Counted from the first letter of the stretch, positions 24,170 to 33,835 are shown. The stretch: DNA of 64,000 bases from Sphingobium phenoxybenzoativorans (GCF_001757355.1 NZ_MINO01000011.1:51102-115101); one strand, 5' to 3'. Translations and numbers: made by a program. The notes: generated by a model not told the origin, from the letters alone.

Positions 24170-25530
24170 GGCGCGGGTTTAATCCGCCTATTCTGGCGGG
24201 CATTGTCGGCCTTATAGCGATCGCGCTCATCGCCGCGCTGTGCGCGATGCTCGCGGTCACCTTCCGGGGTCCGCCGCCCCATGCGCGGCCCCTGACCATG
24301 GATGAGGTCGCTGCCGCCATCCGCACAGGACAGAGCGAGAATAGCGATTGGAGCCTGGACCGGGGCCAGGGCGTCAAGCAACCGTCCGGCATGCGGCCCG
24401 CACCTCTTTTGGCAAAGGCCCTCGCCCTGCGGCTGGGCGTGCCGGAACAGAATGTGCGGCTCTATGTCGCGGGTCCGGCCATGCCCGCAATGGGACCGCG
24501 GCCCGGCGAAGGCATGGCCGCATTCCCTTTCCCCGGATCGCCGAAAAACGGCAGCCGACCCGCTTTCCCGATGGCGGGCATGGGGGGGCGCGGCCCGATG
24601 CTGCATGACAGCTTTACGGTGTCATGGCGCAATGGCGATCACTGGTCGTGGATGACTGGCGAACGGCACGGATCCTTGCGCTGGTACGCCATCACCATCT
24701 CCCTGATGATCCTGATCTTCGCGCTGCTGCTTGGGCCTGCCTATCTCGTCGCGCGCAGGATCACCAATCCGATACACCGGCTCGCCGGGCGGGTGACGGC
24801 TGTCAGCATGGAGCGGAAGGAGCCCTTGCCGGTCGAAGGCCCCCCTGAAGTGCGCAAGCTGGGGCAGGCGTTCAACCGCATGCAGGCCCAGTTGGTGGGC
24901 CATGTCGCGGAACGCACCGCCATGCTGATCGCCATCGCCCATGATCTGCGCACGCCGATGATGCGCCTCTCCTTCCGTCTGGAGGGCCTGCCGGAAAAGG
25001 ACCGGGCGAAGGCGCATGCCGATCTGGAGGAAATGCGCGCGATGGTGACGACATTGCTGGATTTCGTCCGCAGCGGTGATGAGTCCCTTGTCATGCTCCG
25101 CATCGATCTTGCCGCGCTTGTGGAGGCTTTGGCGGACGACATGACCGCCATGCAGTCCAGCGTCACGATGGCCGATCCCACCAGGACAATCATCCTTGGC
25201 GACGCCGCAGCCCTGCGCCGCTGCATCGCCAATGTCGTCGACAACGCCGTCCGCTATGCCGGTAATGCGCAGATATCGCTCAGCCAGGCGGACGGTCATG
25301 CTTTGCTGCGGGTGGAGGATGACGGTCCGGGCGTGTCGCCCGATCATCTCTCGCGCCTCTCCGAACCCTTCTACCGGGGCGAGGCGTCGCGCAATCGCGC
25401 GACGGGCGGCGTTGGCCTGGGGCTGTCGATCGCCCGGTCCATCATGGAAAAACATGGCGGAACCATGCTGTTCGAAAACCGCGATGGCGGCGGGCTGCGC
25501 GTCACGATGCAATTTCCCCTCGCCCCATAG
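24166..25530 (+). CDS. Sensor histidine kinase, partner of the OmpR-type regulator
   Basis: 454 residues, GTG start in the GTGA overlap. TM1 is at residues 9-31 and TM2 at about 173-195. The periplasmic part between them has a Met/Gly/Pro-rich segment (residues 104-145). Then come a HAMP domain (RRITNPIHRLAGRVTAVS), the H-box with His259 in IAIAHDLRTPMMRLS, the N-box NVVDNAVRYAG, and G-boxes VEDDGPGVSP and GVGLGLSIARSI. It phosphorylates the adjacent regulator. The methionine-rich sensor resembles metal-sensing kinases, but the ligand is not known. It ends at a shared terminator with the next TonB receptor. Confidence 0.93.
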   Translation: MRRGFNPPILAGIVGLIAIALIAALCAMLAVTFRGPPPHARPLTMDEVAAAIRTGQSENSDWSLDRGQGVKQPSGMRPAPLLAKALALRLGVPEQNVRLYVAGPAMPAMGPRPGEGMAAFPFPGSPKNGSRPAFPMAGMGGRGPMLHDSFTVSWRNGDHWSWMTGERHGSLRWYAITISLMILIFALLLGPAYLVARRITNPIHRLAGRVTAVSMERKEPLPVEGPPEVRKLGQAFNRMQAQLVGHVAERTAMLIAIAHDLRTPMMRLSFRLEGLPEKDRAKAHADLEEMRAMVTTLLDFVRSGDESLVMLRIDLAALVEALADDMTAMQSSVTMADPTRTIILGDAAALRRCIANVVDNAVRYAGNAQISLSQADGHALLRVEDDGPGVSPDHLSRLSEPFYRGEASRNRATGGVGLGLSIARSIMEKHGGTMLFENRDGGGLRVTMQFPLAP

Positions 25531-25542
25531 CGCGAGGGGAAA
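25513..25542. terminator. Bidirectional hairpin terminator
   Basis: TTTCCCCTCGC (25513-25523) pairs perfectly with GCGAGGGGAAA (25532-25542). It overlaps the end of the kinase gene and lies just before the convergent TonB receptor stop. The A/T ends give a U-tract in both directions. Confidence 0.75.
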
Positions 25543-25548
25543 GGCAGG

Positions 25549-27879
25549 TCAGAACCGCGCCTTCACCCCCGCATACCAGCGCCGCGGCGCGCCGGGGCCA
25601 TAGGCGCGCGGGTCGCTTGCGCCGGGGACTTCCTCCAGCTCGATCTCATCGACTTCGGAGAAGGTGGCGAAGGTCGCATATTTGCGGTTGAAGGCGTTGC
25701 GCAGCTCCCCGAACAGAGTGACGCCCGGCACGATGTCGATACCCGCGCGGAAATTGGCGACCAGATATCCGGGCGCCTTAGCGTTCAGGTTCGCCTCGTC
25801 GCCGATCAGATACTGGCCCGACCGCGCGATCAGGTCGCCGCCGACCGACCAGCCCCTGTTTCCGGCAAACCGGCCGGCATAATCCAGCGTCAGCGTGGCG
25901 CTATGCCGGGGAATGCCGGAAAGGCGGTTGCCGGGTTCGACCTCTATCGTGCCATCATCGTCGGCTTCCGGGTTGGCGGGGCTGGAGAGGACCAGCGGCG
26001 TGCGGTAGGTCGCATCGGTATAGGCGTAGCTGATCCCGGCCGTCAGGCCGCCACGCTGCGCCTTCACCGACGCCTCGACGCCCTGCCGCCTTGTCTTGCC
26101 GATATTCTGGAACCAGGCGCGGCCGCGTATCTGCGACGCGATATACTGGATGTCGTCATGATTGACGGTGCGATAGGCCGACAGCAGCCAGTTCAGCGTC
26201 CATCCGCCCATCTGTCCATGGCCCGACGCGCCCAGTTCCCAGCTCTTGGCGACCACCTGCTTCAACGGCGGATCGGCGACGAAGAAGTTGGTCAGGCTGC
26301 ACGGCGCATTTTCGTCCGCGCAGGACAGTTCGGCGGGCGTCGGCGCGCGGTTGCTCTCCGCATAACCGGCGCGCAGGGACAGGCCCTCCGTCACCTCATA
26401 GTCCAGCTCGACGCCGGGATTCACCCGGTCGAAACTGTGCCGCCCGTTGAGCGCGGTGCCGATCTGATCCTGCAGCACGATCCGCGCATGATTGTATCGC
26501 AGGCCGATCTCCGCCGAGAGGCCGGGGAGGATCGGCAACCGGTCCTGCACGAACGCCCCCCAATAATAGGTGTGGGCAACAAGGCCCACCGGCGCGATCG
26601 CGCCATCCTCCTGCACGATGATGCTGCCCAGCCCATCGACGCTGCGATCCTCGGTCAGCGCGCCAAGCTCGGTCGATGTGTCGAAACGGGTGCGGCTGGT
26701 GTCGTAGCTCACGCCAATGGCGAAATGATTGTCGCCCGAAAGCAGCGGCCGGTCGTCGATAAGCTGCACCAGCGCGCCCATCGCCTTGGTCCGCGTGCGC
26801 CCGCGATTGAGCACGCCATAGCCTTCCCCGCCCAACGTATCGGCGATGGCGTCGCCGTTCGCATCGGTCAGGACACCCTCGCTTTCCCCTTCGCCTTCGT
26901 CGTCGCCGCCGACCGTTTCCAGGCACAGCAGGCCCGCCGCATCGTCATCCTCGCAAGCCTCGATATCGGCGGCGTCGCCATTGACGGTGCGCAGCGTCAG
27001 CTTCTGCGCATAGAGGCTGCCCTCGATGCGCGTTGTGCCGGACAGCGCGACCCAGGGATGCAGGCTGACCCGGCCATAACGGCTGCGGCTGTTGTCCGGA
27101 TGCGTGAACACGGCGCGCCGGTCCGCCGCGAGCAATTCCATCGGCGATACGCCATTGCCGGTCAGGTTCGTTTTCGCGCCGACCAGCTTCATGTGAATGC
27201 CGCCACCCTCGGTATCGAAGCCCAGATCGGCATAGCCGTTATAGAGGCTGGACGGGCTGAACGCGCGCCAGCCATCGTCATGGCTATATTGGAACGCGCC
27301 AAACGCGCTGAACGCGCCCCTGGACAGCCCACCCGCAATGCTCCCCTCGGCATAGCCGAACCGCCCGCCGGTCGCGCTCGCCTCCAGCCCCGGATCGCTG
27401 ACGCCGGTCTTGGTTTCCAGCAGGATCGCGCCGCCCAGCGCGTTGAGGCCGTAGATCGGGCTTGCGTCCAATATGCTGAGCTTGCGGATCGCCGCTTCCG
27501 GGATCAGGTCGAACTGCACCGTGTCGCCGAAGGGCTGGTTGAACCGCGCGCCGTCCATATAGATGGCCAGCCCTTGCGCCTGTCCCTGCAAGGGCGATGC
27601 GATGAAGCCGCGATAGACGAGGTTGGGTTGCCACGGATTATTCTGCGCATCCTGCAACGTCACGCCGGCGATGTTGCGGGTGAGGGCGGAGAGCAGGTCG
27701 GGCATCCCCGCGCGGCTGATGTCGGCGGCGGAAAGCGTCAGCGCATCGTCGCTGTCGATCGCCCCGCCGGGGGCTGTCACGATGATGGCGGTGCGGTCGT
27801 CGGCCGGATCGGTCTGCGCCTGGGCCGAGGTAGCGGTCGCCAATATCAGCGCCAGTCCGCTATATAATTCTGCCCGCAC
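25549..27879 (-). CDS. TonB-dependent receptor with acidic, metal-binding-like insertion
   Basis: 776 residues from GTG 27879 (GGGAGAG upstream). Signal peptide to about residue 22, plug with TAIIVTAPGG and LDASPIYGLNALGGAILLE, barrel ending RRWYAGVKARF. An unusual acidic insertion at residues 302-352 contains EACEDDD, GGDDEGEGESEG and DANGDAIAD; Asp339-x-Asn341-x-Asp343-x3-Asp347 follows the calcium-loop pattern DxNxDxxxD. Two Cys in it may form a disulfide. It is placed between a two-component system and a porin/quinoprotein cluster. Import of a metal complex (lanthanide or other) is a hypothesis; ordinary ligand import is the default. Confidence 0.9.
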   Translation of the reverse strand: MRAELYSGLALILATATSAQAQTDPADDRTAIIVTAPGGAIDSDDALTLSAADISRAGMPDLLSALTRNIAGVTLQDAQNNPWQPNLVYRGFIASPLQGQAQGLAIYMDGARFNQPFGDTVQFDLIPEAAIRKLSILDASPIYGLNALGGAILLETKTGVSDPGLEASATGGRFGYAEGSIAGGLSRGAFSAFGAFQYSHDDGWRAFSPSSLYNGYADLGFDTEGGGIHMKLVGAKTNLTGNGVSPMELLAADRRAVFTHPDNSRSRYGRVSLHPWVALSGTTRIEGSLYAQKLTLRTVNGDAADIEACEDDDAAGLLCLETVGGDDEGEGESEGVLTDANGDAIADTLGGEGYGVLNRGRTRTKAMGALVQLIDDRPLLSGDNHFAIGVSYDTSRTRFDTSTELGALTEDRSVDGLGSIIVQEDGAIAPVGLVAHTYYWGAFVQDRLPILPGLSAEIGLRYNHARIVLQDQIGTALNGRHSFDRVNPGVELDYEVTEGLSLRAGYAESNRAPTPAELSCADENAPCSLTNFFVADPPLKQVVAKSWELGASGHGQMGGWTLNWLLSAYRTVNHDDIQYIASQIRGRAWFQNIGKTRRQGVEASVKAQRGGLTAGISYAYTDATYRTPLVLSSPANPEADDDGTIEVEPGNRLSGIPRHSATLTLDYAGRFAGNRGWSVGGDLIARSGQYLIGDEANLNAKAPGYLVANFRAGIDIVPGVTLFGELRNAFNRKYATFATFSEVDEIELEEVPGASDPRAYGPGAPRRWYAGVKARF

Positions 27880-27972
27880 CTATACTCTCCCTGTCTCTTA
27901 TGGGGTTGGTGCTAGGTCGGCGGTCTGCCTGCCTCCATTATACCTTCGGTCGGTACATGATGGTCAAAAAGT

Positions 27973-28000
27973 GAGGGCGCGCCCGGCAGGACGCGCCCTC
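27973..28000 (-). terminator. Rho-independent terminator of the porin gene
   Basis: GAGGGCGCG (27973-27981) pairs with CGCGCCCTC (27992-28000). On the minus strand the stem is followed by ACTTTTTGACC with a five-T run. It is 25 bases after the porin stop. Confidence 0.8.
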
Positions 28001-28025
28001 CTTCGGATCGACGATGCTGTAGCGA

Positions 28026-29426
28026 TCAGAAGAACAGGATCGCGCCCAGCGCGACCGTATCCGCCTTCGCCTCATTGCCATTATGCGCTTCGGACTTGGT
28101 GCGGATATATTCGCCGATCAGCGTGACCCAGCTTGTCAGGCCATAGCGCGCCTGGCCGACCCAAGAGCTGTTGGTGTCGATCAGCGTCGGATTGGCGAGC
28201 GCATCGGCAAGGTTGGCATAGTGGAGATGGCTTTCGCCATAGCTGCCGCCGACCGAGAATTTGCCGAAGGTGGCGAGGCCCTGCAGATAGAAGCCGTCAC
28301 TGTCGCGCTTATTGCCCAGATCGTCCGTATCGAACAGGTTGAGCGCCGTGGTGCCCAGGCCGGAACCATTATAATAATAGCCGGTCAGGACGATCGGGCC
28401 GTAACCGATCTTGGCGCCCGTATCGAAACCGCTGCCGGTATAGCTGACGCCGTCGACGCGGTTATGCTTCTGCGTGATGCCGGACAGCCATGCGCGGGCG
28501 CTGAAATCGCCGAACTTGCCGTCATAGACGATCTTGCCTTGGAAGCCGGGCGACTTGCTGGTCTCGCCGGGACCGGTCAGCGACTGCAGCGGTTCGAATA
28601 TGCCCGCCGACACCTGGAACCCGGCCATGCTGGGGGAGGTGTAGGTGATCTGCGGCTGGAAGTCGGTGTAGATATAGCCGATGCCGATGCGGCCGAGCGA
28701 CGTGTTTGACGGCGCGACATTGCCGCCGGTCGATCCGACCGAAAGCAGGGTGATGTCGTTCAAAATGCCTTCCGACCCGAACAGGCCGATGTCGCGGCCC
28801 AGCTTGAACTCGCCCAGGCCCGCGCGGCCGATGGTCATGTAGGTCTGGCGGAAATCGATGCCCGCCGTCTGCAAAGCGACCGGCCTGCCACCGGCATTCG
28901 CGCCGCCGCCGGAGGAATAGTCCGCGCTGTTGATGCCCGGATACATGCCGAAATGCGCCCCCACATCCCAGCCGCCCTGATTGGTGGTGACATCGAATTT
29001 CAGATAGCCGGGCAACAGGCCGTTGCGGATCGCGCTGCTGCTGCCCCCCGCGGGCACTACGCCGCCGACAACCGCCGTGTTCGGCCCCGGCGCCTGGCCA
29101 TTGTCATGCGTGTAGAAGCCATTGACGGAACCGGAAAGCTTCACGGTGACGCCGCCCACTTCCATGCCGATGCCGCTTTCGCTCATCCGCACCAGCCGCT
29201 TGTCGTCCAGGCTGGCGGCGGCCGCCTGCGCCGGGGGAGCGGCGGGCGCGGTCGCGACCTGCGCGCTGTCATCGGCCAGCAGCGCCTGATATTCGTCGTC
29301 GGTAAGAATGCCCTTTTCGTGAAGCCGCTTCAGCAACTCGGCATTGGTCCCGGCCATCGCCGGCGTTGCGCTGAGTGCGAAAGTCAGCGCCATCGCCGCG
29401 CTCGCAAGGAGCACCCGCTTCTTCAT
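28026..29426 (-). CDS. Outer-membrane porin
   Basis: 466 residues. Signal peptide (LLASAAMALTFALSATPAMA), then a short coiled/helical N-terminal segment (NAELLKRLHEKGILTDDEYQALLADD) and an alanine/proline linker before a 16-strand-type barrel (GMEVGGVTVKLSGSVNGFY, ending TVALGAILFF with C-terminal Phe). This matches general trimeric porins of sphingomonads. It sits next to the quinoprotein genes and may admit their alcohol substrates, though no operon link is seen. A strong terminator follows. Confidence 0.9.
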   Translation of the reverse strand: MKKRVLLASAAMALTFALSATPAMAGTNAELLKRLHEKGILTDDEYQALLADDSAQVATAPAAPPAQAAAASLDDKRLVRMSESGIGMEVGGVTVKLSGSVNGFYTHDNGQAPGPNTAVVGGVVPAGGSSSAIRNGLLPGYLKFDVTTNQGGWDVGAHFGMYPGINSADYSSGGGANAGGRPVALQTAGIDFRQTYMTIGRAGLGEFKLGRDIGLFGSEGILNDITLLSVGSTGGNVAPSNTSLGRIGIGYIYTDFQPQITYTSPSMAGFQVSAGIFEPLQSLTGPGETSKSPGFQGKIVYDGKFGDFSARAWLSGITQKHNRVDGVSYTGSGFDTGAKIGYGPIVLTGYYYNGSGLGTTALNLFDTDDLGNKRDSDGFYLQGLATFGKFSVGGSYGESHLHYANLADALANPTLIDTNSSWVGQARYGLTSWVTLIGEYIRTKSEAHNGNEAKADTVALGAILFF

Positions 29427-29557
29427 AACATCCTCCCGTTTTTGTCGCCGGTCGACCGGCGTCGGGAGAGTGCTTTGCAGTCGGCGGGACCGAAATTGGA
29501 CTTAGGTTCTCATCCTTTGGGTCAGGCGCCGGACCGGCCGTCTGGCCGGGCCATGCA

Positions 29558-30526
29558 TCAGGGCGCGACGGCGGTGCCCCACGGCCCCTGCCCCGCCGGA
29601 ACGGTGGCGATGACCTTCGCCGCCGCCAGATCGACCACCGACACGTCGTCGGACAGGCCATTGGCGGTATAGGCTCGCGTCCCGTCGCCGCTGATCGACA
29701 AATGCCACACCCGCTTGCCGACCGGCACATAGGCGGTGACCTTGCGCGTTGCGACGTCGACCAGCGCAATCACATTGGCGCGGCCCAACGCGACCACCGC
29801 CGTCTTGCCGTCCGGCGTGAAGCGGATGCCGCAGGGCAGCACCAGATAATCCTTCACGCCCGGCGGCGCGAAGCGGATCGTCTCGACAATCTTGCGCGTC
29901 GCGACATCCGCGATCTGCACGGTGCCGCCGATCTCCGCCGCTATCCAGAGCTGCCCGCCATCCTGCGTGAACTCCACATGCCGGGGGCGCTGGTCGGTCG
30001 GCATGCCCTCAACCATCGCCTTGGTCGAAAGGTCGATCCAGTTGACCTCATTCTCATCCTCGGAGGTGACGACCAGCCATTTGCCGTCGGGACTTTCGGC
30101 AACGCCCTCCGGCTCCTTGCCCACATCCACCTGAAAGGCGACGGTGCGGCTGGCGATGTCGATGGCGGTCAGCGCGGCATTGTCCTCATTGGCCACGAAC
30201 AGCAACTTGCCGTCGCGAGAGGGGAAGAATTGTTCGGGGTCCTCGCCTGACGGCAGGTTGGCCACGACCGTGCCGGTCGCCCGATCGATCATCTGCACCG
30301 CATGATCGTTGCTGGCGCATACGAAGACATATTTGCCGTCCCGCGATATGGCTATGCCGCGCGGACGCCCGCCCACGGTCCATGTCGCCACCGGCTTCAT
30401 GCTGGCCGTGTCGATCACGCTGACGCTGTTGCCGCGTTCGTTCGATACATACAGCGTTTCCGCGCCGGCTTCGCTGACTGCGAAGACGGAAACGGCGGCC
30501 ATCAGGGCGATCATCCTCTTTCTCAT
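29558..30526 (-). CDS. PQQ-catabolism-associated YVTN beta-propeller protein
   Basis: 322 residues with signal peptide (MIALMAAVSVFAVSEAGA) and seven YVTN-type blades: TLYVSNERGNSVSVID, GKYVFVCASNDHAVQMID, LLFVANEDNAALTAID, and so on. Family members of this length lie next to quinoprotein alcohol dehydrogenases and are named for that association; their biochemical role is unclear, possibly scaffold or PQQ-related periplasmic function. It is divergent from the cytochrome c550 gene across a 120-base promoter gap. Confidence 0.88.
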   Translation of the reverse strand: MRKRMIALMAAVSVFAVSEAGAETLYVSNERGNSVSVIDTASMKPVATWTVGGRPRGIAISRDGKYVFVCASNDHAVQMIDRATGTVVANLPSGEDPEQFFPSRDGKLLFVANEDNAALTAIDIASRTVAFQVDVGKEPEGVAESPDGKWLVVTSEDENEVNWIDLSTKAMVEGMPTDQRPRHVEFTQDGGQLWIAAEIGGTVQIADVATRKIVETIRFAPPGVKDYLVLPCGIRFTPDGKTAVVALGRANVIALVDVATRKVTAYVPVGKRVWHLSISGDGTRAYTANGLSDDVSVVDLAAAKVIATVPAGQGPWGTAVAP

Positions 30527-30646
30527 TGCACCGGACCTTATGCCTCCGCCGGGCCGTACGGCATTGTACCAATGGTCAATGGGGCGGGCCTCCCGGCATC
30601 CCTACAACACAGACAACAGGGAATGCGATAGACGAGGGTTTCTGGG

Positions 30647-31075
30647 ATGAGGAATATTGGTAGAATGCTGTTGCTGGCCGCCACCGGCGTCGCCGGATTG
30701 TCGGTTGCATCCTCCCTGATGGCGCATGGCAATGTCACCCCGCAGGCGGTCGACACGTCGGCCCTGCCGGACATTGGCGAGGAATGGCTGCAACATAATC
30801 CCTATCGCGGCAATGCGGAGGCGGTGAAGATCGGCGAATCCGCCTACGGCCAGAACTGCGCCCGATGCCACGGCCTTGACGCGGAATCAGGCGGCATCGC
30901 GCCTGATCTGCGCTATCTGGAGGTTGGCGACAGCGGCGACGAGTGGTTTGTCCAGCGTTACCAGCATGGCTCCTCCCACGACGGCAAAGTCTATATGCCG
31001 CCCTTTGGCGACGTCCTTGGGCAAAAGACCGGCTGGGCCATCCGCGCCTGGCTGGAAACCAAGCATCAGGAATAA
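30647..31075 (+). CDS. pedF: Cytochrome c550, PedF type
   Basis: 142 residues with signal peptide (LLLAATGVAGLSVASSLMA). The mature N-terminus HGNVTPQAVDTSALP is typical of PedF. One heme c site is in GQNCARCHGLDAESGG, and the distal methionine is probably in VYMPPFGDVL. It is a periplasmic electron acceptor for quinoprotein alcohol dehydrogenases. It leads the plus-strand set PedF - XoxJ-like - PQQ dehydrogenase, with CGAGGG upstream of ATG 30647. Confidence 0.9.
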   Translation: MRNIGRMLLLAATGVAGLSVASSLMAHGNVTPQAVDTSALPDIGEEWLQHNPYRGNAEAVKIGESAYGQNCARCHGLDAESGGIAPDLRYLEVGDSGDEWFVQRYQHGSSHDGKVYMPPFGDVLGQKTGWAIRAWLETKHQE

Positions 31076-31080
31076 AGGCG

Positions 31081-31950
31081 ATGCAGACAACCGATCTTGG
31101 CAGGCGCCGCTTCCTCATGAACGCGCTTGCCATGTCGGCGCTGGGGCTGATGCCCGGCAACGCCTTTGCCGCGCCGATCGCCAAGGTAAAGGCGCTGGGG
31201 GTCCTTCGGGTCGCCGTCTATAAGGACAACCGCCCCTGGTCCTGGCGGCAGGACGGGAAGCTTATCGGCATAGACGCCGATCTGGGAGCGGCGCTGGCGA
31301 AGGCGTTGGGCGTGCGCGTCGATCTGGCGGAGCTGATCGCCGACGAAAGCGTGGACGACGATCTGCGCAATGGCGTGTGGAAGGGCGGCCTGCTCGGCTT
31401 TCAACCCGCCGACATCATGCTCCACATCCCCTTCGACCGGGGCTTCGCCGCCCGGAACGAACAGGTGGCGATCATCGCGCCATATTATCGCGAAACCTTT
31501 CAGTTCGCCTGCGTGAAGGGCGAGATCGACTGCAACGCGATCCCCAGCCAGTTCAGGGGACACAAGCTCGCTGCGGAGATCGACTCCATTCCGGACTTTT
31601 ACCTGATGGGGACGTTCGGCGGCATATTGGCCAAGGATGTTGCCCATTTCCCCAGCGGTGCTGACGCGGTCAACGCCATCATCGACGGCCATGCCGAAGG
31701 CGTGCTGGCCAGCCGGGCGCAGATCGAAGCGGTGCTTGCCGACCGTAAGCCCGCCAATATCGCCCGCCGCACCACGCCGCTGCCAGCCTTCCCTTCCCCC
31801 GGTTGGGACATCGGCATGGCGGTGAAGGAAAACAGCCGGAACCTGGGCGACTCGGTTGAAGCCATCCTCACCGAGATGGCGGCGTCCGGAGAACTGAAGG
31901 CGATATTCGATCGCTACGGCGTGACCTACGCGCCCGCCCTCGCGGCCTGA
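31081..31950 (+). CDS. Quinoprotein-associated periplasmic substrate-binding protein (MoxJ/XoxJ-like)
   Basis: 289 residues from ATG 31081, five bases after the cytochrome stop. GRRRFLMNALAMSALGLMPG is a twin-arginine-like export signal. The bilobal binding-protein fold includes LRVAVYKDNRPWSWRQDGKL, GIDADLGAALAKALGVRVDL and the family stretch FQPADIMLHIPFDRGFAARN. Proteins of this group occur beside methanol/ethanol quinoprotein dehydrogenases. XoxJ is thought to help activate the dehydrogenase rather than feed an ABC transporter, and no ABC genes are near here. Confidence 0.88.
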   Translation: MQTTDLGRRRFLMNALAMSALGLMPGNAFAAPIAKVKALGVLRVAVYKDNRPWSWRQDGKLIGIDADLGAALAKALGVRVDLAELIADESVDDDLRNGVWKGGLLGFQPADIMLHIPFDRGFAARNEQVAIIAPYYRETFQFACVKGEIDCNAIPSQFRGHKLAAEIDSIPDFYLMGTFGGILAKDVAHFPSGADAVNAIIDGHAEGVLASRAQIEAVLADRKPANIARRTTPLPAFPSPGWDIGMAVKENSRNLGDSVEAILTEMAASGELKAIFDRYGVTYAPALAA

Positions 31951-32050
31951 GCGGAAGCCGGACCGACCAAAGGTCCAATTGTTCGCTTCGTCGCACGGAA
32001 TAGGCTGTTCATCGAGGCGTTCGCTGCGCCCGTAACCAGGGAGGATGATG

Positions 32051-33802
32051 ATGACGGGACGTTTTATGCGTTCGATGGCTGGCGCTGCTCTATGCGCCCT
32101 TTTGGCTGCGGGAGCGCCGCTGCTGGCGGCCGGCGCCGGGCCGACCGACGCGGATCTGATGGCGGACGCCAGCTCGACCGGCGATGTCCTGACCTATGGC
32201 ATGGGTCCGCAGGCGCAGCGTTTCAGCACGCTCAACGCGATCAACACCGAAACCGTATCAAAACTGGTCCCCGCCTTCGCCGCCTCGCTCGGCGGCGAAA
32301 AGCAGCGCGGTCAGGAATCGCAGCCGCTGGTCTATGACGGCACCATCTACGTCACCGGTTCCTATTCGCGCCTGTTCGCCTTCGACGCTAAGACGGGCGA
32401 GCAGAAGTGGAAATATGAGGCGCGCCTGCCCGACGGCATCATGCCGTGCTGCGATGTCGTCAATCGCGGCGCCGCCATCTATGGCGACAAGATCATCTTC
32501 GCGACGCTTGACGCGCGTCTGGTCGCGCTCAACCGCAACACCGGCAAGGTCGTCTGGAACAAGCAGATCGCCGACTATCAGGCAGGCTACAGCGCCACCG
32601 CAGCCCCGCTGATCGTCAAGGGTATGGTCATCACCGGCAACTCCGGCGGCGAGTTCGGCATCGTCGGCGCGGTCGAGGCGCGCGACGTCAACACCGGCGA
32701 GCTGATCTGGCACCGCCCCGTTGTCGAAGGCAATATGGGCACGCTGCGCGGCAAGGATAACGGCATCACCGGCAAGCTGAACGCAAGCTGGGAAGGCGAC
32801 CTCTGGAAGACCGGCGGCGGCGCGACCTGGCTGGGCGGCACCTACGACCCGGAAACCAACCTGCTCTATTTCGGCACCGGCAACCCCGCGCCGTGGAACA
32901 GCCATCTGCGCAAGGGCGACAATCTCTACACTGCGTCGACGCTGGCGATCGATCCCGACACGGGCACGATCAAATGGCACTATCAGACGACGCCGCACGA
33001 CGGCTGGGACTTTGACGGTGTGAACGAGTTCATCCCGTTTGACGCGACGATCAACGGCAAGCCGATGAAGCTGGGCGCCAAGGCCGACCGTAACGGCTAT
33101 TTCTTCGTGCTCGACCGCACCAACGGCAAGTTCATCAGCGCCAACAAGTTTGTCATGCAGACGACCTGGGCGAAGGGCTATGACAAGAACGGCAAGCCCA
33201 TCGTGATCCCGACCGGCCGCCCCGGCGCGCCGGAAGGGGCCGCAAAGGGCACCAGCGTATTCTCCTCGCCGTCCTTCCTGGGCGGCAAGAACTGGATGCC
33301 GATGGCCTATAGCAAGGATACCGGCCTGTTCTACATCCCGTCGAACGACTGGGGCATGGACATCTGGAACGAACCCATCGCCTACAAGAAGGGCGCTGCA
33401 TATCTGGGCGCTGGCTTCACCATCAAGCCGATCGCGGAGGACCATATCGGCGCCCTGCGCGCGATGGACCCCAAAACCGGCAAGATCGTGTGGGAATATA
33501 AGAACAAGGCCCCGCTCTGGGGCGGCGTCCTGACCACTGCGGGCAACCTTGTTTTCACCGGCACGCCCGAAGGCTATCTCAAGGCGTTCGACGCCAAGAG
33601 CGGCAAGGAGCTGTGGAAGTTCCAGACCGGGTCCGGCGTGGTCGGTTCGCCGATCACCTGGGAGCAGGATGGCGAGCAATATGTCGCCGTCATGTCCGGC
33701 TGGGGCGGCGCGGTACCGCTGTGGGGCGGCGAGGTCGCCAAGTCGTTCAAGGACATCAACCAGGGCGGATCGCTCTGGGTGTTCAAACTGCCGAAGGGCT
33801 GA
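32051..33802 (+). CDS. PQQ-dependent alcohol dehydrogenase, lanthanide-type active site
   Basis: 583 residues from ATG 32051, the third of three tandem ATGs and the only one well spaced from AGGGAGG (32038-32044). Signal peptide, then an eight-bladed quinoprotein propeller. The vicinal disulfide is Cys133-Cys134 ([10 protein letters not shown]). Metal ligands by family alignment are Glu201 (GGEFGIVG), Asn278 (GTGNPAPWN) and catalytic Asp320 in [12 protein letters not shown]. Asp322 two residues later is the extra carboxylate that marks lanthanide-dependent XoxF/PedH/ExaF-type enzymes; calcium enzymes have Ala/Ser/Thr there. It oxidises primary alcohols or aldehydes in the periplasm and passes electrons to the c550. 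The alcohol range is unknown. Confidence 0.92.
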   Translation: MTGRFMRSMAGAALCALLAAGAPLLAAGAGPTDADLMADASSTGDVLTYGMGPQAQRFSTLNAINTETVSKLVPAFAASLGGEKQRGQESQPLVYDGTIYVTGSYSRLFAFDAKTGEQKWKYEARLPDGIMPCCDVVNRGAAIYGDKIIFATLDARLVALNRNTGKVVWNKQIADYQAGYSATAAPLIVKGMVITGNSGGEFGIVGAVEARDVNTGELIWHRPVVEGNMGTLRGKDNGITGKLNASWEGDLWKTGGGATWLGGTYDPETNLLYFGTGNPAPWNSHLRKGDNLYTASTLAIDPDTGTIKWHYQTTPHDGWDFDGVNEFIPFDATINGKPMKLGAKADRNGYFFVLDRTNGKFISANKFVMQTTWAKGYDKNGKPIVIPTGRPGAPEGAAKGTSVFSSPSFLGGKNWMPMAYSKDTGLFYIPSNDWGMDIWNEPIAYKKGAAYLGAGFTIKPIAEDHIGALRAMDPKTGKIVWEYKNKAPLWGGVLTTAGNLVFTGTPEGYLKAFDAKSGKELWKFQTGSGVVGSPITWEQDGEQYVAVMSGWGGAVPLWGGEVAKSFKDINQGGSLWVFKLPKG

Positions 33803-33809
33803 ATGATTG

Positions 33810-33835
33810 GGCGCCGGATGGAAACATCCGGCGCC
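33810..33835 (+). terminator. Hairpin terminator after the PQQ dehydrogenase
   Basis: GGCGCCGGATG (33810-33820), loop GAAA, CATCCGGCGCC (33825-33835), then TTTGG. A perfect 11-bp stem with a stable tetraloop, eight bases after the stop codon. The U-tract is short. Confidence 0.7.

Noticed and set aside
25903..27867. Long plus-strand open frame opposite the TonB receptor
   Set aside because: Antisense shadow; the minus-strand frame has signal, plug and barrel features.
32258..33679. Long minus-strand open frame opposite the PQQ dehydrogenase
   Set aside because: Antisense shadow of a strongly conserved quinoprotein.
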